This document shows, one piece after another, positions 17,768-25,454 of a DNA stretch of 64,000 nt (position 1 is its first letter; every line of letters begins with the position of its first letter). The stretch covers positions 6,237,798-6,301,797 of the forward strand of contig NZ_CP049780.1 in assembly GCF_011193355.1 (NCBI RefSeq). Direction: 5' to 3'. The notes beneath the pieces are model-generated. The model was not told the DNA's origin. It did not search any database and saw only the letters and a list, made by a program, of their open reading frames with translations. A program made the translations under genes and the position numbers. The DNA comes from Streptomyces sp. JB150 (GTDB taxonomy: Bacteria > Actinomycetota > Actinomycetes > Streptomycetales > Streptomycetaceae).

Positions 17768-18907
17768 GTGAGCCATGCAATCCGGAGGGCCAGCGAACTG
17801 GCCCTTGATGAGGCGACGGTCACCGCACTGCGGGCCGCGCTGAAGACCACCGCCGACGAGGTCGTCCAGGCGATCATCGACGAGGTCCCTTCCTACGCCA
17901 ACGCCCTGTCGGGCAGCATGGGCGGCACCATCCGCCGAGCCGTTCGCACCGCCCTCGGGCACTACTTGGACCTCGCGAGCGGGAACGCCGCGGGCGGCGG
18001 CGGCGGTGACGCGGCCTACGAGCTGGGCCGCGGCGAGGTGCGCGACGGCCGGTCGATGGACGCCCTGCTCAGCGCCTACCGCGTCGGCGCCCGCGTGGCC
18101 TGGCGAAGCCTGGCAGCGGGCGCCGTGTCCGCAGGTCTGCCCGCCGCCGAGGTCGCCAAGTTCGCCGAGCTGACCTTCGCCTACATCGACGAGCTCTCCG
18201 CCGCGAGCGCCGCGGGCCACGCCGACGAACTGACCGCCCGGGGCAGGGCCCAGGAGCGCCACCTGGAACACCTCGCCCGCGACCTCCTCGCCGGCGCGAG
18301 CCCGGACGTGCTGCTGGCCTCTGCTCAACGGGCCGGATGGCAGCCTCCGGTTACGCTGACGGCGGTCCTGCTGCCCGCCGCCCAGGCCCGGCCTGCCTAC
18401 CGCGCGCTCGACCCGAGCACTCTCGTCCTCGACGATTTGCCGGACACCACCGGTGTGCTGCTCGTCCCCGACGCCGACCGATCACATCTCTTGCGGCAGC
18501 TGACCGACCGCACCGCCGTGGTCGGCCCGGCCCGGCCATGGACTCATGCGTCCGCCTCGTACGCACGAGCCGTACGCGCGCGCTCCCTCTCCTCTGATAT
18601 CCGCGACACCGAGGACCACCTGCCCGAGCTGGTGCTGAGCGCCGACGTGGACGCGTTCGCAGACCTGCGTGCCCGAGCCCTCGCACCGTTGCGCACCTTG
18701 CCTGTCGCGACCGCACGGCGGCTGGAGGAGACGTTGCGGGCGTGGCTGCTGCACCAGGGCAGGCGGGACGAGGTGGCGGCGGCGTTGTTCGTCCATCCCC
18801 AGACAGTCCGGTACCGGATGTCGCAGCTGCGGGAGCTGTTTCCCGATCTCGCATCGCCCCACCGGGTCCTTGAACTGACGCTGGCGGTCGGTCTTCGGAC
18901 CAGTTGA
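17768..18907 (+). CDS. PucR/CdaR-type transcriptional regulator
   Basis: A 379-residue regulator. The last 70 residues, 'LEETLRAWLLHQGRRDEVAA' through 'VHPQTVRYRMSQLRELFP', are the PucR C-terminal helix-turn-helix. The N-terminal two thirds resemble the regulatory domain often placed in this family (helical 'GRSMDALLSAYRVGARVAWR'). The GTG at 17768 is chosen because AGGGA precedes it; a TTG-type start at 17747 is possible. Divergent from the ferredoxin reductase-desaturase operon, which it presumably controls, perhaps in response to membrane lipid state or temperature (inference). Confidence 0.85.
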   Translation: MSHAIRRASELALDEATVTALRAALKTTADEVVQAIIDEVPSYANALSGSMGGTIRRAVRTALGHYLDLASGNAAGGGGGDAAYELGRGEVRDGRSMDALLSAYRVGARVAWRSLAAGAVSAGLPAAEVAKFAELTFAYIDELSAASAAGHADELTARGRAQERHLEHLARDLLAGASPDVLLASAQRAGWQPPVTLTAVLLPAAQARPAYRALDPSTLVLDDLPDTTGVLLVPDADRSHLLRQLTDRTAVVGPARPWTHASASYARAVRARSLSSDIRDTEDHLPELVLSADVDAFADLRARALAPLRTLPVATARRLEETLRAWLLHQGRRDEVAAALFVHPQTVRYRMSQLRELFPDLASPHRVLELTLAVGLRTS

Positions 18908-18909
18908 CG

Positions 18910-19285
18910 CGTACTTCGACCGTCCACGAACTCCCGGCGGATCCCGGCCTCGTGCTCGGTGTCTGCCTGGACGTGCTTGGCAGCCGGGACGGTTCGGGCG
19001 AGCGACGCGATCAAGGCGCAGCAGGTCGGCTGACAGGGAGCGTGCCACCACGAGACGCCCACCTGCCGATGCGTCAGGCCCGCGTCTCGCACGACCAGCC
19101 ACACCCGGTCGCGACTGACCGGGAGGCGGCTGAGGAGGACGCCGGTCGCGTCGAGCACCGTGTGGGCGAAGGTGGGCCCGTTTGACTCCCTGGGCACCCA
19201 CATGCATGGCGATGGGCCAGGAGAGGCCGTCCTCATCCGTGCCGATCCGCAGCTGAGAGAGGAACTGGCCGGGCCGGGGCAATGC
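18910..19285 (-). pseudogene. Unidentified degenerate coding segment
   Basis: The minus strand has coding-like codon use in two successive frames: 'GQFLSQLRIGTDEDGLSWPI' near 19280-19200, then after a frame change 'FAHTVLDATGVLLSRLPVS' and 'RDRVWLVVRDAGLTHRQVGV' near 19190-19080. 'GLTHRQVGV' could belong to a helix-turn-helix, but I cannot name a family. There is no intact start or stop pair. It adjoins the IS110 remnant, so it may be a gene damaged by insertion or deletion. Confidence 0.3.
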
Positions 19286-19289
19286 AGAG

Positions 19290-19825
19290 CTCTTCCGCAC
19301 GTGCGCAGGGCTCGTCGACGACAGCCTGAACCATGAGGCCGGCGAGGGGGCGGTGCTTCACGTCACCCACGTCACCCTGGGACTCCTGGCCCGGCGCATC
19401 GGGCAGCTGAGCGCAGAGGTCCAGGACCTGGAAGGCCGCCTGACCCGGCTGGTGGAGCGCCACGCTCCGCAGCTGCTCGCGGTGGCGGGCATCGGTCCGG
19501 ACACAGCCGTCACTTTGCTGATCACGATCCGGACAACCCGGAACCCCTGGGCAGTGAGGCGTCGTTCGCGGCGCTGTGCGGTGTCAGCCCGGTCGAGCGT
19601 TCCTCGGGCAGTGGGCAGTACCGTCGCCTGAACCGGGGCGGTGACCGGCAAGCGAACGCGGCGCTGCACCGGATCGTGCAGACCCGCCTGCGCGTCGACC
19701 CGCGTACCCAGGACTACTACGAACGCCGCAGCAAGGAGGGTGAGACTCGACGTGAAATCGTCCGGAGTCTCAAGCGATACGCGGCCCGGGAGGTGTTCCA
19801 CCTGGTCAGACCTGTGCGGCCGTAA
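19290..19825 (+). pseudogene. IS110-family transposase remnant
   Basis: The plus strand carries the C-terminal half of an IS110 transposase: 'LARRIGQLSAEVQDLEGRL', 'LLAVAGIGPDTAVTLLIT', then after a one-base frameshift near 19530 'DNPEPLGSEASFAALCGVSP', 'SGSGQYRRLNRGGDRQAN' and 'RYAAREVFHLVRP', ending at TAA 19823-19825. The Transposase_20 (IS116/IS110/IS902) signature is clear, but the N-terminal DEDD catalytic domain is missing and the frame is broken, so it cannot move itself. The pcaL-type gene starts about 44 bases further on. Confidence 0.8.
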
Positions 19826-19868
19826 CCCTCGTATAGGGGCAGTCGTGAGACGTGAGAGGGTCTGGGGC

Positions 19869-21176
19869 GTGAGTGAGACACCACCGAACACCCTGCAATA
19901 CCGCTTCGACGGGCCAGAAGACGCTCCGGTCCTGATCCTGGGTCCCTCACTGGGTACCACCTGGCACATGTGGGACCGCCAGGTCCCGGAGCTGGCGAAG
20001 CAGTGGCGCGTCTTCCGGTTCGACCTGCCGGGGCACGGCGGCGCCCCCGCCTACCCCGCGGCCTCCGTCGCGGAGCTGACCGCCCGGCTGCTCGCCACCC
20101 TCGACGGCCTCGGGGTGCAGCGCTTCGGATACGCGGGCTGCGCGCTCGGCGGCGCCGTCGGCGTGGAACTGGCCCTGCGCCACCCGGAGCGGCTGGCCTC
20201 CCTCGTGCTGATCGCCGCCTCCCCGCGGTTCGGCACGGCCGACGAGTTCCGCCAGCGCGGGGTGATCGTCCGGACGAACGGCCTGGACCCCATCGCCCGT
20301 ACCGCCCCCGACCGCTGGTTCACCTCCGGCTTCGCCGCCGCCCAGCCCGCGATCACCGACTGGGCGGTGCAGATGGTGCGCACCACCGACCCCGGCTGCT
20401 ACATCGCCGCCTGCGAGGCCCTCGCCACCTTCGACGTCCGCCCGGAGCTGGGTCGGGTGGGCGTGCCGACCCTGGTGCTGGTCGGCTCCGAGGACCAGGT
20501 CACCGGGCCCGCCGAGGCCCGCACCCTGGTCGCCGGGATCCCGGACGCCCGTCTCGCGGTCGTCCCCGGCGCCTCCCACCTGGTGCCCGTCGAGCAGCCC
20601 GCCGCGGTCACGGATCTGCTGGTCACCCACTTCTCCACCGCCTGGCAGCCGCTCGTCGACCCGGGCACCGGCCAGATCGCCATCACGACCGTCCCGGTCA
20701 AGCCGGTGCTCGCCACGGTGCCCCCGCAGGCCGCGCCGATCGCGCCCATCGCCGAGATCGCCCCGGCCGCCGAGCAGCCGCACGCCGTGGGCCGGACGGA
20801 CCCGTACGACGCCGGGATCAAGGTGCGCCGGGAAGTGCTCGGCGACGCGCACGTGGACCGGGCGCTGGCGCAGGCGGACGAGTTCTCCGGGGACTTCCAG
20901 GAGTTCATCACCCGCTACGCCTGGGGCGAGGTGTGGAACCGGCCCGGCCTGGACCGCCGCACCCGCAGCTGCATCACCCTCACCGCCCTGGTCGCGGGCG
21001 GCCACCTCGACGAGCTGGCCTTCCACACCCGCGCCGCGCTGCGCAACGGCCTCACCCCCGCCGAGATCAAGGAGGTGCTGCTGCACGCCGCCGTCTACTG
21101 CGGCGTACCGGCGGCCAACAGCGCCTTCAAGGTGGCCCAGGAGGTCATCCGCGAGGAGACCACGCCCCAGGAGTGA
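19869..21176 (+). CDS. pcaL: PcaL-type fusion: 3-oxoadipate enol-lactonase + 4-carboxymuconolactone decarboxylase
   Basis: A 435-residue two-domain protein of the beta-ketoadipate pathway for aromatic acids. Residues 1-260 are an alpha/beta hydrolase (PcaD-like) with 'LGPSLGTTWHMWD', the acid region 'VGSEDQVTGP' and the histidine in 'PGASHLVPVEQP'; residues about 310-430 are a carboxymuconolactone decarboxylase (PcaC-like) domain with 'TRSCITLTALVAGGHLDEL'. Oddly, the nucleophile elbow reads G-C-A-L-G-G, with Ala92 where the catalytic Ser of G-x-S-x-G is expected. The other pca genes are not nearby, and an IS110 remnant lies directly upstream. The GTG at 19869 follows GAGAGGG; an in-frame GTG at 19845 is an alternative. 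Confidence 0.9.
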   Translation: MSETPPNTLQYRFDGPEDAPVLILGPSLGTTWHMWDRQVPELAKQWRVFRFDLPGHGGAPAYPAASVAELTARLLATLDGLGVQRFGYAGCALGGAVGVELALRHPERLASLVLIAASPRFGTADEFRQRGVIVRTNGLDPIARTAPDRWFTSGFAAAQPAITDWAVQMVRTTDPGCYIAACEALATFDVRPELGRVGVPTLVLVGSEDQVTGPAEARTLVAGIPDARLAVVPGASHLVPVEQPAAVTDLLVTHFSTAWQPLVDPGTGQIAITTVPVKPVLATVPPQAAPIAPIAEIAPAAEQPHAVGRTDPYDAGIKVRREVLGDAHVDRALAQADEFSGDFQEFITRYAWGEVWNRPGLDRRTRSCITLTALVAGGHLDELAFHTRAALRNGLTPAEIKEVLLHAAVYCGVPAANSAFKVAQEVIREETTPQE

Positions 21177-21209
21177 GCACCCGTTGCGGGCGGGCGGCAG
21201 GATGGGCGC

Positions 21210-21851
21210 ATGAAGCTGAAGCTCACGAAGAAGTCGCACGCCTGTGTCCGCCTGGAGAAGGAGGGGCGCACCCTCGTCCTCGACCCCGGCGGGTTCAGCG
21301 AGCCGGACGCCGCCGCCGGCGCGGACGCCGTCCTCGTCACGCACGAGCACCCCGACCACTTCGACGAGGGACGGCTGCGCGCGGCGCTGGAGGCGAACCC
21401 GGCCGCGGAGATCTGGACCCTGAAGGCGGTCGCGGACCAGCTCTCGGCGGCCTTCCCGGGACGGGTGCACACCGTCGGCCACGGCGACACCTTCACGGCC
21501 GCGGGCTTCGACGTGCAGGTCCACGGCGAACTGCACGCGGTGATCCACCCGGACATCCCGCGCATCACCAACGTCGGCTACCTGATCGACGGCGGCAGGG
21601 TCTTCCACCCCGGCGACGCCCTCACCGTCCCGGACCACCCCGTGGAGACCCTGATGCTCCCGGTGATGGCCCCCTGGAACAAGATCTCCGAGGTCATCGA
21701 CTACGTCCGCGAGGTGCGCCCGCAACGCGCCTACGACATCCACGACGCGCTCCTGACCGACCTCGCCCGCCCGATCTACGACCGTCAGATCGGCGGGCTC
21801 GGCGGCACGCGGCACCTGCGGCTGACCCCCGGCGACTCGGCCGAGGTGTGA
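21210..21851 (+). CDS. MBL-fold metallo-hydrolase (UlaG-like)
   Basis: A 213-residue metallo-beta-lactamase-fold hydrolase with the zinc motif THEHPDH near residue 47 and later ligands in 'FHPGDAL' and the C-terminal 'IHDALLT'. The short length and 'MKLKLTKKSHACVRLEKEG' opening place it with the UlaG/YtkL-like subgroup, whose substrates are often unknown. It lies 33 bases after the PcaL fusion and may be co-transcribed with it. A DNA-damage type promoter begins just after its stop. Confidence 0.85.
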   Translation: MKLKLTKKSHACVRLEKEGRTLVLDPGGFSEPDAAAGADAVLVTHEHPDHFDEGRLRAALEANPAAEIWTLKAVADQLSAAFPGRVHTVGHGDTFTAAGFDVQVHGELHAVIHPDIPRITNVGYLIDGGRVFHPGDALTVPDHPVETLMLPVMAPWNKISEVIDYVREVRPQRAYDIHDALLTDLARPIYDRQIGGLGGTRHLRLTPGDSAEV

Positions 21852-21878
21852 GCACCCCCGCCTGCGGGCGGCACCGCG

Positions 21879-21901
21879 TTGTCAGTGCCGCCCGGTAGGT
21901 T
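21879..21901 (+). promoter_or_regulatory. PafBC-type (RecA-NDp) DNA-damage promoter of exonuclease III, leaderless
   Basis: TTGTCAGTG (21879-21887), eight bases, then TAGGTT (21896-21901): a full match to the TTGTCRGTG-N8-TAnnnT element known from mycobacterial RecA-independent damage genes. The ATG at 21909 is only 7 bases past the -10, so the transcript should begin at or next to the start codon, and there is no ribosome site. Confidence 0.8.
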
Positions 21902-21908
21902 GTGAGAC

Positions 21909-22688
21909 ATGCGCATCGCGACCTGGAACGTGAACTCGATCACCGCCCGCCTGCCGAGGCTCCTGGCCTGGCTGGAGAGCAGCGGCACCGACGTGCTCTG
22001 CCTCCAGGAGGCCAAGGTCGCCGAGGAGCAGTTCCCCTTCGCCGAGCTGCGCGAGCTGGGCTACGAGGCGGCGGTGCACGCGACCGGCCGGTGGAACGGG
22101 GTGGCGGTGCTCTCCCGCGTCGGCATCGAGGACGTGGTCAAGGGCCTGCCCGGCGACCCCGGCTTCGACGGCGCGGTCGAGCCCCGCGCGATCTCCGCGA
22201 CCTGCGGCCCGGTCCGCGTCTGGTCGGTGTACGTGCCGAACGGCCGCGAGGTCGAGCACCCGCACTACGCCTACAAGCTCCAGTGGTTCGAGGCCCTGAG
22301 GGCCGCCGTCGCGGGCGACGCGGGCGGCAGCCGCCCGTTCGCCGTCCTCGGCGACTACAACGTGGCGCCGACCGACGACGACGTCTTCGACCCGGCCGCC
22401 TTCGAGGGCTCCACCCACGTCACCCCGGCCGAGCGCGCCGCCCTGGCCGCCCTGCGCGGGACGGGCCTGGAGGACGTGGTCCCGCGCCCCCTGAAGTACG
22501 ACCACCCGTTCACGTACTGGGACTACCGCCAGCTGTGCTTCCCCAAGAACCGCGGCATGCGCATCGACCTGGTCTACGGCAACCAGCCGTTCGCCAAGGC
22601 CGTCAAGGACGCCTACGTCGACCGTGAGGAGCGCAAGGGCAAGGGCGCCTCGGACCACGCGCCGGTCGTCGTCGACCTCGACGTCTGA
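21909..22688 (+). CDS. xth: Exodeoxyribonuclease III (AP endonuclease)
   Basis: A 259-residue exonuclease/endonuclease/phosphatase-fold enzyme. It opens with 'MRIATWNVNSITARLPRLL' and has 'LCLQEAKV' (metal-binding Glu), 'YVPNGREV', 'VLGDYNVAPTDDDVFDP' and the C-terminal 'SDHAPVVVDLDV' (catalytic Asp-His). It cleaves DNA at abasic sites and removes 3' blocking groups in base excision repair. The full-match damage promoter and predicted leaderless mRNA indicate induction on DNA damage outside the LexA/RecA circuit. Confidence 0.95.
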   Translation: MRIATWNVNSITARLPRLLAWLESSGTDVLCLQEAKVAEEQFPFAELRELGYEAAVHATGRWNGVAVLSRVGIEDVVKGLPGDPGFDGAVEPRAISATCGPVRVWSVYVPNGREVEHPHYAYKLQWFEALRAAVAGDAGGSRPFAVLGDYNVAPTDDDVFDPAAFEGSTHVTPAERAALAALRGTGLEDVVPRPLKYDHPFTYWDYRQLCFPKNRGMRIDLVYGNQPFAKAVKDAYVDREERKGKGASDHAPVVVDLDV

Positions 22689-22710
22689 GGCACACCCGGA
22701 CGCCCCTGAC

Positions 22711-22762
22711 ACCCGTACCGGCCTCAGGACCCGTATGGGCCTCCAGACCCGTACCGGCCCTC
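22711..22762. repeat. Three tandem 18-base repeats between convergent genes
   Basis: ACCCGTACCGGCCTC (22711), ACCCGTATGGGCCTC (22729) and ACCCGTACCGGCCCTC (22747) recur every 18 bases, separated by three bases. They fill the short gap between exonuclease III and the convergent lipase gene and reach its stop codon. They may be replication slippage; no stable terminator stem is obvious. Confidence 0.7.
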
Positions 22763-24521
22763 ACAGCGACCGCAGGTCCACCGACTCCGCCAGCGCCGCG
22801 AGCCCGGCGTCGCCCGGGTGCAGATGGTCCCCGCTGTCGTACGCGGGCAGCATCCGCGACGGCCGCGCCGGGTCCCGGACCACCGCGTCGAAGTCCAGCA
22901 CCCCGTCGAACACACCGGCCCGGCGGATCCAGTCGTTGACGGCGGTCCGCTCGGTGTCGACGGCGGCGGTGCACCGCGCCTCGCCCTCGCACGGCAGGAT
23001 CGTCGCCGCCAGCACCCGCAGCCCGCGGGCGCGCGCGCGGTCGGCGATCTCCCGCAGCCCGGCCGTCACCCGCGCCGCGCTCGTCCCCCAGCGCACGTCG
23101 TTGACGCCCTGGAAGACGACCACCGTGCGCGCCGAGGTCTGGGCGAGGACGTCCCGGTCGAGCCGGTGCAGGGCGCTCACCCCGCCCGAGGCGGCCGAAA
23201 CCCCGTCGCCGGGGTAGACGTCGGTGACCACGCGGTTCGCCGAGATGCCCTGGTTGAGCACGCCGTAGCGCGGCACCCCGGTCTGCGCCAGCAGCCGCCG
23301 GGCCAGCACGTTCGGCCAGCGCCGGTTGGCGTCCACCGTCGACTTGTCGCCGTCCGTGATGGAGTCGCCGAGCAGCACCACCGAGCCCGGCCCGCCGCCC
23401 ACGTCGACGCCGGTCAGCAGCGGCCAGCTGGTGATGACCGTGGTGTACGCGCCGCCCGTGGCGTCGGCCGCGTGGTCGCCGGCCTCGCTGACGTACGACC
23501 GCTGCTGGGCGAGCCGGTGCACGGGCGCCGCGGGCACCGTGCCCGGGAGGTGGAAGCTGACCAGCAGACTGGTGTCCGACGGCACCTCGAAGTCGAGGGG
23601 GTCGCTGTAGGCCTGGGCGCCGGCCGGGACGGCGGTGCCCGGCGCGCCGCGGAACCGCACCGGCACCGGGCTGCCGGCCGCGGCCGCGCCCGCGTCCTGG
23701 ACGGCGACGGTGGCGCTGCCGATCCGCACCGGGGCGGCGGCGAAGGTGTTGTCGAAGCGCAGCCGCACCCGCGGCCCGCCCGCCGAGGTGTGCACCACCA
23801 GCCGCAGCGTCCGGTCGGTCCACGGCCCGACGGACGGATAACCGGAGGTCGCCGCCGACCAGCTGCCGGTCCAGCCGCGCGCCGCCGCCCGCACCGACAC
23901 CGCGAACACATGCAGTCCGGCCGCGCGCGGCAGCCGTACCGAGACCACCTCGCGGCCCGGCGCGACCGGCACCGTCACGACGTACAGCCGGGCCTGCTCG
24001 GCGAGTTGTCCGGCGGGCGTGTTGATGTGCGGCAGGGCCACCGCCTTGGTGGCGAGGGGACCGCGGCGCCAGTCGGGGGCGGTCAGCAGGTAGGAGGAGC
24101 GGGAGCCGTCGGCGTACCCGACGGTGCCCGAGCCGGTGACGTCCTGTCCGGTGGTGCCGGTGACGAGGAAGGCGAGGGCGTCGCCGCGGCCGTGCACGCG
24201 CACCGCCTGGCCGTCGGCGACGACGTTGTCCGGCTCGCCCGGGGCCCGTTTCGGCCAGGTGAGCCGGGCGCCCTGCACGGTGAGCGCGCGGCCGGGCGTC
24301 CAGCCGGCCGCGGCCAGGTCCCGGGCGGACAGCGAGGCGCCGGCGCCGTCGAAGTCCGCGCCGGCCGGGCGGGCGTCGTCGCTGACGGCCCGGTTGTCGA
24401 ACAGCTGGGTGATCGGCCGTGGGCCGGCGCGGCGCTCGCCGGTGGCCTGCGCGGTGGCCGCCGGGATCACGGACGCGCACACCAGGAGGACGACCGCGAG
24501 CCCTCGGACCCCTCGACGCAC
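22761..24521 (-). CDS. Secreted SGNH/GDSL-type esterase
   Basis: A protein of about 586 residues with a Sec signal peptide (hydrophobic core 'LAVVLLVCASVIPAATA'). The C-terminal 220 residues are an SGNH hydrolase: block I 'VVLLGDSITDG' with the nucleophile Ser near residue 387, block II/III Gly and Asn in 'NQGISANRV' and 'FQGVNDVRWG', and block V 'GDHLHPGDAGL' with the Asp-His pair. The N-terminal region is a beta-rich module found before such domains in streptomycete secreted lipases. It probably hydrolyses esters outside the cell. Both a TTG (24524) and a GTG (24521) follow GGGAGGT; the GTG has better spacing. Confidence 0.88.
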   Translation of the reverse strand: MRRGVRGLAVVLLVCASVIPAATAQATGERRAGPRPITQLFDNRAVSDDARPAGADFDGAGASLSARDLAAAGWTPGRALTVQGARLTWPKRAPGEPDNVVADGQAVRVHGRGDALAFLVTGTTGQDVTGSGTVGYADGSRSSYLLTAPDWRRGPLATKAVALPHINTPAGQLAEQARLYVVTVPVAPGREVVSVRLPRAAGLHVFAVSVRAAARGWTGSWSAATSGYPSVGPWTDRTLRLVVHTSAGGPRVRLRFDNTFAAAPVRIGSATVAVQDAGAAAAGSPVPVRFRGAPGTAVPAGAQAYSDPLDFEVPSDTSLLVSFHLPGTVPAAPVHRLAQQRSYVSEAGDHAADATGGAYTTVITSWPLLTGVDVGGGPGSVVLLGDSITDGDKSTVDANRRWPNVLARRLLAQTGVPRYGVLNQGISANRVVTDVYPGDGVSAASGGVSALHRLDRDVLAQTSARTVVVFQGVNDVRWGTSAARVTAGLREIADRARARGLRVLAATILPCEGEARCTAAVDTERTAVNDWIRRAGVFDGVLDFDAVVRDPARPSRMLPAYDSGDHLHPGDAGLAALAESVDLRSL

Positions 24522-24694
24522 CAACCGGACCTCCCGGATCAGGGGACACGGACACCGCTTCCGTGAAGCTAGGCAGGGGCCGGGGAGCCGTCAACGAACC
24601 ACGGGCGAAGACGGCGTGAAACCGCCCGCAGGCGTGGCCGGGATCGTCCGCGTGCCCTGTGGTGCGCCGCCGGTACGAATGTCAGTCTGGAGCT

Positions 24695-25102
24695 ATGAAC
24701 ATCCCTTTCCTGGGCCATCGGCGCACGGAGCACGGGGCGCCCGATCCCGCGGGCATCGCCGGACTCCTGGCCGAGTGCGAGCTGCTGCGGTCCCAGGCGG
24801 GGCAGGCGGGGGTCCGCCTCGACGACACGCCGGCCTCCCTGGAGGCGCTGGACCAGCTGCCGCCGCGCTGGCGGGACGACGCGGAGATGCTGCTCCGGCT
24901 GGGCAACGACGCAGGCCTGTACCTGGGCACCGTCGTCGTGCGGACCGTGCCGGGCGCGGCCTGGGAGATCCGCTCCGACGGACAGCCGGTCGTCCTGCTC
25001 CCCTCCGGCCGCGAGGTGGACGTGGTGGCCGCCGGACAGGAGTGGGCGGCCAGTGGGGTGCCCGAGCTGTCCCAGCTGTACGCCGAGGTCGCGGAGACCT
25101 GA
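24695..25102 (+). CDS. DUF6278 family protein
   Basis: A 135-residue cytosolic protein of unknown function. Conserved blocks 'LAECELLRSQAGQAGVRLDD', 'LPPRWRDD', 'GNDAGLYLGTVVVRTVPGA' and 'SGREVDVVAAGQEWA' match my memory of the streptomycete family DUF6278. The ATG at 24695 follows GGAG. No signal peptide or membrane helix. The gap that follows (25103-25454) contains a hairpin terminator candidate and a short palindrome (25180-25193) but no convincing gene. Confidence 0.65.
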   Translation: MNIPFLGHRRTEHGAPDPAGIAGLLAECELLRSQAGQAGVRLDDTPASLEALDQLPPRWRDDAEMLLRLGNDAGLYLGTVVVRTVPGAAWEIRSDGQPVVLLPSGREVDVVAAGQEWAASGVPELSQLYAEVAET

Positions 25103-25280
25103 CCAGGGCCTGAACCACCCGGAACCGGCGCGGACCCGGCCCGGAACAGGCCCGCGACCGGCCCAGCCACCATCCATGCGCCGTAAATACGGCTAATGCC
25201 CGAGAAGTGCGTGTCGCTGCTCAACTCCCCGCCGCGCTGGATAGCTTGCGGCAGCCACGACACGGCGTGTCCCGTGCCCC

Positions 25281-25310
25281 GGTGGACGCCCCGTGGTCCG
25301 GGCGTCCACC
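25281..25310. terminator. Candidate bidirectional terminator
   Basis: GGTGGACGCCC (25281-25291) and GGGCGTCCACC (25300-25310) form a perfect 11-bp stem with an 8-base loop between the convergent DUF6278 and CocE-like genes. No T-run is present on either side. Confidence 0.6.
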
Positions 25311-25454
25311 GACCGGCCGCCCCCAGCGCGCCGGAACTCGACTACGATGAGCCGTTCATCCCCGTGGCGGGGGAACCCTCGCCGATTCGCGTCGGGATGC
25401 GCGGACCCAGGGGGCAGCGGTACCAGAGCCGGGCCGTCCGGCCGCGGCCGCCGA

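Noticed and set aside
22759..24594. Overlapping plus- and minus-strand frames across the SGNH gene
   Set aside because: Shadows; the accepted frame alone has a signal peptide and all SGNH blocks.
24679..24700. TGTCAGTC before the DUF6278 gene as a damage promoter
   Set aside because: A -10 at the proper distance would lie inside the gene, so the spacing cannot work.
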